Shown here: positions 1 to 4,712 of the stretch, piece by piece | Layout of the letters: each line of letters starts with the position of its first letter | Position numbering within the stretch: position 1 is the first letter of the stretch | Assembly (NCBI GenBank): GCA_027592155.1 | Contig: JAQCKY010000226.1 | Location: forward strand, 1-5,218 | DNA: 5,218 nt | Direction of reading: 5' to 3' | Origin: Pseudomonadota bacterium | GTDB taxonomy: Bacteria > Pseudomonadota > Alphaproteobacteria > Rhodospirillales > UBA2165 | Program-made: the position numbers and the translations under genes | The notes under the pieces: model-generated | Seen by the model: only the letters and a program-made list of their open reading frames with translations | Databases searched by the model: none | Told to the model about the DNA's origin: nothing

Positions 1-1
1 G

Positions 2-1339
2 GAAGACGTCCTCCCCTACTTTCGCAAATTGGAAACCGATACCGATTTCGATGGCGACATGCATGGCAGCGACGGACCTGTCCCAATCCGAAGACTGACG
101 CCGGACGGCCTGCCGCCGATGGCGAACGCCTTGTTCGAATATTGCCGAAATCAACAGATAACCGAGATTAGCGACCTCAACGGAGATTTTCGGGAGGGCA
201 TCGGCGTGCTTCCGCTCAGCCGGTTTCCCGATAAACGAGCCTCCAGTGCAATCTGTTATCTCGATGCCGCCACCCGCCAGCGCCCGAACCTCGACCTCAT
301 GACGGACGCCACTGTTCTGGGCATCGACTTCCAGAAACCTAATGGAACACCGCGTGCGACTGGTGTCAGGGTCGAGGCTGATGGAGAAACCCGTACGATC
401 ACCGGCGGCGAAATCATCATCTCGGCTGGCGCCCTGCAATCACCCGGTATGTTGCTTCGCGCCGGTATCGGGCCGGCGCAAGATCTCCAGGCATTGGGTG
501 TGGAACTGCGCGCGGACCGTCCAGGCGTCGGCGCCAATCTCCACAATCATCATCTTCTGCTCTTGGTCGCCCATTTGCGGCGCCACGCGGTTCCGGCCAA
601 ACATATCCGGGCCCATACGGCGACTTCGGTCCGCTACACCTCGAACGTACCCGACTGTCCCCCGATGGATATGTATATTCCCTTTGGCGGCATGACCGGC
701 TGGCACGCCTTGGGGCGACGCATCAGTTCGCTTACCCCAACGGTGGCAAAACCGCTTTCGCGAGGCCGGGTAAGCCTTACGAATACCGACCCACGGTCGA
801 TGCCCAGCGTCGAGTTCGATTACCATAGCGATGATCTCGACCGGGTCCGGCATGTTGACGCCGTCCGCCGAGCGGCAGGCATGCTGCTGTCTCCGGAACT
901 CCGCCCTCTCTGGCACACCGCCTTTCCCATCGCCCGCGCGGCGCGAATGCGGCAGTTAAACGATATTACCACCGCCAATAGAATACGCGCCCGGGCGGTA
1001 TCGATGTTGCTCGACATTCTACCGGCGGCGAGCCGTCCGGTGGTCGGCAGCCTGTCCATGCCAGGCGTCGACGTCACAACGCTGGCTCAGGATGATGATG
1101 TTCTGGATGAATTCGTCCGCACGAGCGTCAGCGGCCCGGCCCATCATGTCGGCACCTGCCGAATGGGTGCCGCGGACGATCCAAACGCGGTGGTCGATCC
1201 GCAAGCCCGGGTCTACGGGGTCGATGGCCTCCGTGTTGTCGATGCGTCGATTATGCCGTCGGTACCTCGCGGCAATACCAATATTCCCACCATCATGACC
1301 GCTGAAAAGATTTCGCAGACAATACTGGACGGATCTTAG
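2..1339 (+). CDS. GMC family FAD-dependent oxidoreductase (choline dehydrogenase-like), 5'-truncated by window edge
   Basis: Partial gene. The reading frame is already open at base 2 (E-D-V-L-P-Y-F-R-K-L-E), a typical GMC segment, so the TTG at 29 is not the start. About 445 residues are visible; the family usually has 530-560, so roughly 90-110 residues are missing, including the N-terminal Rossmann GxGxxG motif. Seen here: the second GMC signature region (S-A-G-A-L-Q-S-P near 424-444, then L-L-R-A-G-I-G, with Ala where Ser is common), the substrate-binding middle part, and the C-terminal catalytic block H-H-V-G-T-C-R-M-G followed by R-G-N-T-N-I-P-T and A-E-K. By family knowledge the His before V-G-T-C (codon 1145-1147) is the catalytic base and the first Asn of N-T-N (1274-1276) its partner. 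Such enzymes oxidise primary alcohols, passing electrons to oxygen or the respiratory chain. The substrate cannot be read from the sequence. The gene ends 18 bp from the convergent YciI-like gene. Confidence 0.93.
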   Translation, partial: EDVLPYFRKLETDTDFDGDMHGSDGPVPIRRLTPDGLPPMANALFEYCRNQQITEISDLNGDFREGIGVLPLSRFPDKRASSAICYLDAATRQRPNLDLMTDATVLGIDFQKPNGTPRATGVRVEADGETRTITGGEIIISAGALQSPGMLLRAGIGPAQDLQALGVELRADRPGVGANLHNHHLLLLVAHLRRHAVPAKHIRAHTATSVRYTSNVPDCPPMDMYIPFGGMTGWHALGRRISSLTPTVAKPLSRGRVSLTNTDPRSMPSVEFDYHSDDLDRVRHVDAVRRAAGMLLSPELRPLWHTAFPIARAARMRQLNDITTANRIRARAVSMLLDILPAASRPVVGSLSMPGVDVTTLAQDDDVLDEFVRTSVSGPAHHVGTCRMGAADDPNAVVDPQARVYGVDGLRVVDASIMPSVPRGNTNIPTIMTAEKISQTILDGS

Positions 1340-1357
1340 CCCGCTAGAAAACGTTCG

Positions 1358-1966
1358 CTAAGTACGCTGCCCGGGACGACCTCCAAATCCATAGCGCTGG
1401 ATCAGAACGTCTTCGTAAAGCCCGTTCTTATAATAGGGTTCATTCGCGAGAAAATCCTCGACCGCGGACCGTGACGGTAGGGCGATCAGGTTCGCGCTGC
1501 CCTGCCATTCGGTATGGTCGTCATCCCAAACAGCCCCCCGGACGATAAAATTTTCGATGTCGTACGGGGCGAAGTATTCTTGGTGAGCGGCCAATAACTC
1601 CATGCGTTTCTCATGCATGCCGGGCTTTCCATAGCCCCGGTAATACCAGTAAACCTGATCGTCCTTTTTCGGGAAATCCCGCTGGATACGACCCAGCCCA
1701 TTCCCCCACCGGCGGATAATAACTTCCTTATAAACCCCGTTGAGATTATTGGGTTCGTTCGCCGCAAAATGCCGCACGGCATCCCAATCGGGGAAATCCA
1801 CGAAAACGACACTCGACAGAAAGGTCGTCATGTCATCCGAGCGTGTCGCACCCCGCGCGACAAAATGGTCCACGTGATCGTCGAAATACTGCCAATGGTC
1901 ATCCCGGCTTTGCTGGCGCCGTTCCGGATGCGCATCGTCGTCAATTAGTTGGATATGGAATTCCAT
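1358..1966 (-). CDS. Tandem YciI-like (YCII-related) domain protein
   Basis: A 202-residue soluble protein with no signal peptide or membrane segment. It contains two copies of one alpha+beta barrel-like domain, at about 1-92 and 103-196. Equivalent segments are H-F-V-A-R-G-A (34-40) and N-F-I-V-R-G-A (139-145), and A-N-E-P-N-N-L-N-G-V-Y (69-79) and A-N-E-P-Y-Y-K-N-G-L-Y (174-184), each followed by a strand ending I-I-R-R or L-I-Q-R. Each copy keeps a His before the R-G-A strand (H24 and H128), matching the conserved His of YciI-like proteins. Most YciI proteins are single domains of about 90-130 residues that dimerise, so this looks like a fused dimer. The family is related to muconolactone isomerase and EthD folds, and some members act on aromatic intermediates; the function here is unknown. 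The ATG at 1966 is preceded by a purine-rich AGGAAGGAAGGGA (complement of 1975-1987), which supports this start. It is divergent from the sulfatase gene. Confidence 0.8.
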   Translation of the reverse strand: MEFHIQLIDDDAHPERRQQSRDDHWQYFDDHVDHFVARGATRSDDMTTFLSSVVFVDFPDWDAVRHFAANEPNNLNGVYKEVIIRRWGNGLGRIQRDFPKKDDQVYWYYRGYGKPGMHEKRMELLAAHQEYFAPYDIENFIVRGAVWDDDHTEWQGSANLIALPSRSAVEDFLANEPYYKNGLYEDVLIQRYGFGGRPGQRT

Positions 1967-1974
1967 TTATCCGG

Positions 1975-1987
1975 TCCCTTCCTTCCT
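1975..1987 (-). promoter_or_regulatory. Extended Shine-Dalgarno of the YciI-like gene
   Basis: On the minus strand this reads AGGAAGGAAGGGA, ending 8 nt before the ATG at 1966. It offers several overlapping anti-SD pairings and fixes the start. No in-frame upstream start has comparable support. Confidence 0.6.
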
Positions 1988-2041
1988 GTGGAACTCTACC
2001 CCTAACACTGCTTATAGGGCGTTTCCAGTCTTGCTTTTCGA

Positions 2042-2071
2042 ATTATCGCGGTCTACGAGCATTGATAACAA
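2042..2071 (-). promoter_or_regulatory. Candidate sigma70-type promoter for the YciI-like gene
   Basis: Read on the minus strand, TTGTTA (2066-2071; 4 of 6 to TTGACA) is separated by 18 bp from GATAAT (2042-2047; 5 of 6 to TATAAT). Transcription would begin near 2035, giving a leader of about 70 nt. The match is moderate and the -35 box overlaps the GATAA repeat, so this is a candidate only. Confidence 0.25.
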
Positions 2072-2086
2072 ATATCGATAAGACAG

Positions 2087-2091
2087 CAGGA
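2087..2091 (+). promoter_or_regulatory. Shine-Dalgarno CAGGA fixing the sulfatase start at 2101
   Basis: CAGGA followed by a run of A lies 9 nt upstream of ATG 2101. The frame stays open upstream to 1843, but that 86-codon extension lies antisense to the YciI-like gene and has no sulfatase-like content. The first strand of the fold (N-I-L-F-I-M-C-D-Q) begins six codons after this ATG, as expected for the family. Confidence 0.6.
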
Positions 2092-2100
2092 AAAACAGCT

Positions 2101-3684
2101 ATGGCAAAAGCTAGGAATATACTGTTCATCATGTGTGATCAGTTAAGGGCGGACTATCTGTCCTGCACCGGTCACCCGCGGCTCGAGACCCCCAACATCG
2201 ACGGATTGGCAAAGAAGGGCGTGATCTTCGACAAGGCCTACTGTCAGGCGCCGATCTGCGGCGGCTCGCGCATGTGCTTTTACACCGGACGTTATGCCTT
2301 TACCCACGGCGCGACTTGGAACGGCGTTCCCCTGCCGGTCGGCGAAAAAACCATTGGCGACCATCTCCGCCCGCTGGGTCTTCGCGTCGGGTTGGTCGGC
2401 AAGACCCATATGGTCGCGGATCGTGACGGGATGGACCGCCTTGGCCTGGACCCCGCCACAGATGACGGGCTGCTGATCAGCGAATGCGGCTTTGAGCCCT
2501 ATGAGCGCGATGACGGCCTGCACGGACTGGCGGTGAAGGCCAAGGATCTCGCCTATAACAAATATCTGTGGGATCTCGGCTACGACGGAGATAATCCGTG
2601 GCACGATTGGGCCAACTCCGCCGAGGGGCCGGACGGCGAGATTCTCTCAGGCTGGAATATGCGGAACTGCCACCTCCCGGCGCGAATAAAAGAAGAACAT
2701 TCCGAAACCGCTTACATGACCAACCGGGCCATGGAGTTCATCACCGAGACCGGTGACGACCCCTGGTGTCTGCATCTCAGCTATATCAAACCGCACTGGC
2801 CTTATATTGCACCGGCGCCTTATCACAACATGTACAGCGGCAACGACATCCTGCCCGCAAACCGGCATCCCCGGGAAAAGGAAGACGGCCATCCCGTCCT
2901 CCAGGCCTATGCGACGCGGGAGGATTGCATTTCATTCTCACGGGACGACGTCCGCCAAAACGTCATCCCCGCCTATATGGGCCTGATCAAACAGATCGAC
3001 GATCATATGGGCCGGCTGTTCGCCTTCCTCGAAGAACAAGGCCGGATGGACGACACCCTGATCGTTTTCACCAGCGACCATGGCGACTATCTCGGCGATC
3101 ATTGGCTGGGCGAGAAAGAGCTATTCCACGAAGCAAGCGTCCACATTCCAATGATTGTCTACAACCCCGACGAGGCCGCCGACGCGACCCGCGGGACTGT
3201 CGATAGCCGTCTGGTTGAATCGATCGATCTTCTGCCGACCTTTGTCGATGCCCTTGGTGGAGATGTGCCGCGCCATGTTCTCGAGGGGCAGTCACTGATA
3301 CCGGTAATGCAAGGCGACGATCCGGAATGGCGCACATACGCGATCAGTGAGTCCGAATATGCCACCCGTGCGCCGATCTGGGATATGGGCATCGAGCCTG
3401 TCGAGGCGCGCGCGACCATGGTGCGCACAGCGGATTGGAAATATGTTCATCACGAAAAATACCGGCCCGAATTATTCGATCTAAAGAACGACCCACAAGA
3501 ACTCAACGATCTCGGCGATGATCCTGCCTACGCGGAAATCCGAGCTCAATTGAAAGACATGATGTTCGAGTCGTTACGTCGACGGAAAACCCGGGTGACC
3601 ATCCCCGACGGGCCGCTGATGGAGCGCGCTCGCAACGTCTTTGATCCACCGCCCAATCGGCCGGTTCACATCGGTAAGTGGTAG
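2101..3684 (+). CDS. Sulfatase-family hydrolase (alkaline phosphatase superfamily), non-canonical CGGSR formylglycine motif
   Basis: A 527-residue, probably cytoplasmic hydrolase: no signal peptide, and the N-I-L-F-I-M-C-D-Q strand starts at residue 6. Likely metal ligands are D13 and Q14 with D326 and H327 in T-S-D-H-G-D. C53 in I-C-G-G-S-R-M is the expected formylglycine precursor, followed by Y-T-G-R (61-64) and W-N-G-V-P-L (73-78). Other family features are G-K-T-H (100-103), K-P-H-W (230-233), G-D-H-W-L-G-E-K (332-339), and a C-terminal D-W-K-Y with E-L-F-D-L-K-N-D-P. A D-Q/D-H ligand set is, from memory, shared by choline sulfatases and phosphonate monoester hydrolases, which have similar lengths, so the substrate could be a sulfate ester or a phosphonate/phosphate ester. 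The +2 residue after the Cys is Gly where the textbook motif has Pro. The weak hairpin at 3708-3724 may end the transcript. Confidence 0.92.
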   Translation: MAKARNILFIMCDQLRADYLSCTGHPRLETPNIDGLAKKGVIFDKAYCQAPICGGSRMCFYTGRYAFTHGATWNGVPLPVGEKTIGDHLRPLGLRVGLVGKTHMVADRDGMDRLGLDPATDDGLLISECGFEPYERDDGLHGLAVKAKDLAYNKYLWDLGYDGDNPWHDWANSAEGPDGEILSGWNMRNCHLPARIKEEHSETAYMTNRAMEFITETGDDPWCLHLSYIKPHWPYIAPAPYHNMYSGNDILPANRHPREKEDGHPVLQAYATREDCISFSRDDVRQNVIPAYMGLIKQIDDHMGRLFAFLEEQGRMDDTLIVFTSDHGDYLGDHWLGEKELFHEASVHIPMIVYNPDEAADATRGTVDSRLVESIDLLPTFVDALGGDVPRHVLEGQSLIPVMQGDDPEWRTYAISESEYATRAPIWDMGIEPVEARATMVRTADWKYVHHEKYRPELFDLKNDPQELNDLGDDPAYAEIRAQLKDMMFESLRRRKTRVTIPDGPLMERARNVFDPPPNRPVHIGKW

Positions 3685-3707
3685 ACGCACTATTTGGCCA
3701 TAGGATC

Positions 3708-3724
3708 ACACGTCATCGTGTTTT
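3708..3724 (+). terminator. Weak candidate intrinsic terminator after the sulfatase gene
   Basis: ACACG (3708-3712) and CGTGT (3717-3721) can form a 5-bp stem around a TCAT loop, followed by only three more T (four T counting the last base of the stem). It lies 24 bp after the sulfatase stop and 34 bp before the next start. The stem is short and the T tail brief, so it may not work as a terminator. Confidence 0.27.
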
Positions 3725-3747
3725 GAGCCCAGCAGACCGCCTTCGCT

Positions 3748-3751
3748 AGGG
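3748..3751 (+). promoter_or_regulatory. Shine-Dalgarno AGGG selecting ATG 3758
   Basis: AGGG ends 6 nt before ATG 3758. The alternative in-frame TTG at 3752 directly abuts this AGGG, which leaves no room for ribosome spacing, so the ATG two codons later is preferred. Confidence 0.5.
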
Positions 3752-3757
3752 TTGCGT

Positions 3758-4144
3758 ATGTTGAGAGTTACGCTTCACGCCTACCGGGTCTGCTTAATGG
3801 CGGTTGGGCTCCTGCTCCTCGCCATCCAGCCTAGTATGGCCGAACCCAAAAGCTACATGACGGGTAATCAGTTCCTCTCTGCCACACCGGATCAGCAATT
3901 GAGTTATGTCTCTGGGTTGACTGACAGTCTTACGGGGTTATTCCAAGCCCAGTTGATTGACGGATTCCGATGGTTTGAAACCTGCACAGCACAAAAATTA
4001 CCCATCGACCTGGTTCGTGATTTTTCAAAATTCCTGAACGAAAATCCGTCGCGACAGTCGGAGTTCGCCGCCAATAATTTTATCTGGGCAATGGCCGCGG
4101 TCTGTAAATACGACCTCCCCGACAGGACTACGGGCGGGCGCTAG
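3758..4144 (+). CDS. Small exported protein, Rap1a/Tai immunity-like
   Basis: A 128-residue protein. Residues 1-28 form a signal peptide: basic start (R3, R10), a hydrophobic core rich in Leu (about 13-23), and a likely cleavage after S-M-A with E29 as the first mature residue. The mature part of about 100 residues shows the layout of the Rap1a/Tai family: G-N-Q-F-L (36-40), a helix S-Y-V-S-G-L-T-D-S (49-57), C76, then L-V-R-D-F-S-K-F-L-N-E-N-P (85-97) and A-A-N-N-F-I-W-A-M-A-A-V-C (104-116). C76 and C116 could form a disulfide in the periplasm. Rap1a/Tai proteins protect against type VI secreted amidases, but many members are orphans of unknown role, and no effector or secretion gene is visible here. 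The family call rests on pattern only. The gene could be cotranscribed with the sulfatase (73-bp gap) or separate. Its stop overlaps that of the CBS gene. Confidence 0.72.
   Translation: MLRVTLHAYRVCLMAVGLLLLAIQPSMAEPKSYMTGNQFLSATPDQQLSYVSGLTDSLTGLFQAQLIDGFRWFETCTAQKLPIDLVRDFSKFLNENPSRQSEFAANNFIWAMAAVCKYDLPDRTTGGR
4141..4144. other. CTAG palindrome shared by two convergent stop codons
   Basis: The exported-protein gene stops with TAG at 4142-4144 on the plus strand, and the CBS gene stops with TAG read from 4143 to 4141 on the minus strand. Both stops use the self-complementary CTAG, so the genes overlap tail-to-tail by 4 bp. No bidirectional terminator fits between the coding regions, so transcripts must end inside the opposite gene or run antisense. 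Confidence 0.9.
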
Positions 4145-4602
4145 ATAATAGAGGCTATTTCATCCACGGATATACCATCTTCAGCCAGGTCATCTCCTGG
4201 CAGGTCAGTCCAACGGCGCCGGAGAACATCGGTACGGCTGATGATACCCTTGATCTTGCCACCATCGACCACCGGAATATGCCGAAAACCATTTTCGCGC
4301 ATGGTGTCCAAGACATCGTCAACAGTCGCCCGCATGTCACAAGCCGTGACATTTCGAGTGACGAGGTCGCCAACCAGAATTTCCGAGATTTTTTCGGGCG
4401 ATTTTGCAACGGCGCGAACGATATCCCGCTCTGATAACAGGCCAACAAATTTCCGTTCGGTGCTCATCACAACAAGTAAACCAATACGGTGATGCGTGAG
4501 GACTTGTGCCGCAGTAGAGATACTTTGGCTTTCCTCGACCGTAATCATCGAGTCGCCTTTATCCCTGATAATATCGCCTACCGGTGTGTCGCCATCGAAC
4601 AT
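4141..4602 (-). CDS. Two-CBS-domain (Bateman module) protein
   Basis: A 153-residue soluble protein consisting almost entirely of one CBS pair. CBS1 is at about 8-65: V-G-D-I-I, then S-I-S-T-A-A-Q-V-L, then G-L-L-V-V and F-V-G-L-L-S-E-R-D-I. CBS2 is at about 78-130: G-D-L-V-T-R-N-V, T-V-D-D-V-L-D-T-M, H-I-P-V-V-D and I-K-G-I-I-S-R-T-D-V. The S-E-R-D (57-60) and S-R-T-D (122-125) motifs are the usual ribose/phosphate-contacting S/T-x-x-D elements of adenine-nucleotide-binding CBS pairs, so ATP, ADP or AMP sensing is likely. No catalytic or transport domain is attached, so it probably acts on a partner. An acidic tail follows CBS2. The ATG at 4602 is chosen over the in-frame TTG at 4620 because a GGAGG lies 7 nt before it. 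It lies downstream of the response regulator gene on the same strand, 110 bp away, with its own candidate promoter. Confidence 0.93.
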   Translation of the reverse strand: MFDGDTPVGDIIRDKGDSMITVEESQSISTAAQVLTHHRIGLLVVMSTERKFVGLLSERDIVRAVAKSPEKISEILVGDLVTRNVTACDMRATVDDVLDTMRENGFRHIPVVDGGKIKGIISRTDVLRRRWTDLPGDDLAEDGISVDEIASII

Positions 4603-4609
4603 TCTACCG

Positions 4610-4614
4610 CCTCC
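4610..4614 (-). promoter_or_regulatory. Strong Shine-Dalgarno GGAGG of the CBS gene
   Basis: On the minus strand GGAGG ends 7 nt before ATG 4602. This is near-optimal spacing and rejects the upstream TTG at 4620 as start, because the GGAGG would then lie inside the coding region. Confidence 0.75.
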
Positions 4615-4635
4615 GACCAATTCACCACTATAACT

Positions 4636-4663
4636 AGTATAACGTCGTCATCGGACCAGACAA
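4636..4663 (-). promoter_or_regulatory. Candidate sigma70 promoter for the CBS gene
   Basis: On the minus strand TTGTCT (4658-4663; 4 of 6) is 16 bp from TATACT (4636-4641; 5 of 6). The start of transcription would be near 4629, giving a leader of about 27 nt that includes the GGAGG. A second -10-like TATAGT (4627-4632) follows, forming a GTTATA-N3-GTTATA direct repeat. It is the best promoter match in the window, but unproven. Confidence 0.42.
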
Positions 4664-4712
4664 ACGAACCAGCGTTACATGAAAAATTGATATGGGGGCT
4701 GTCGGCTAAAGA

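Larger units (their letters stand above)
1967..2100. promoter_or_regulatory. Divergent intergenic region between YciI-like gene and sulfatase gene
   Basis: This 134-bp gap separates two divergently transcribed starts and must hold the control signals of both, unless either is read from a distant promoter. It contains the Shine-Dalgarno sequences of both genes, an 8-bp perfect palindrome TATCGATA at 2073-2080, and a GATAA direct repeat (2064-2068 and 2077-2081). No convincing sigma70 promoter is visible for the sulfatase on the plus strand; the best TTGCTT (2031-2036) is followed 17 bp later by the poor TACGAG. The palindrome is short enough to arise by chance. Confidence 0.5.
4603..4712. other. 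110-bp intergenic region between response regulator and CBS gene
   Basis: This is locally more AT-rich than the flanking genes. It carries the candidate CBS promoter and Shine-Dalgarno sequence. After the response regulator stop I see no clean GC hairpin with a T tract. The T run on the minus strand (complement of 4682-4686) follows a C-rich stretch that does not fold into a convincing stem. Read-through from the regulator gene into the CBS gene is therefore possible. Confidence 0.5.

Noticed and set aside
440..916. Long minus-strand open frame inside the GMC gene
   Set aside because: Shadow of the GMC coding frame: no recognisable domain, no ribosome site, and the plus-strand frame carries clear GMC motifs throughout.
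1335..1362. Possible terminator hairpin between the GMC and YciI-like genes (CTTAGC and GCTAAG)
   Set aside because: Only a 6-bp stem with a 16-nt loop, no T tract on either strand, and both arms overlap the stop codons.
1843..2100. In-frame N-terminal extension of the sulfatase frame by 86 codons
   Set aside because: It runs antisense through the well-supported YciI-like gene, lacks sulfatase features and a good ribosome site, while ATG 2101 has a Shine-Dalgarno and sits just before the first strand of the fold.
2143..2604. 153-codon minus-strand open frame inside the sulfatase gene
   Set aside because: Overlaps the conserved catalytic N-terminal part of the sulfatase and has no recognisable features of its own; open by base composition.
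4603..4620. TTG start at 4620 for the CBS protein
   Set aside because: GGAGG at 4610-4614 would then be coding, whereas it is ideally placed for ATG 4602; the six extra residues (Gly-rich) add nothing to the CBS fold.
4681..4712. Intrinsic terminator after the response regulator stop
   Set aside because: There is a C-rich stretch and a T run on the minus strand, but no matching G-rich arm that would make a stable stem before the T run.
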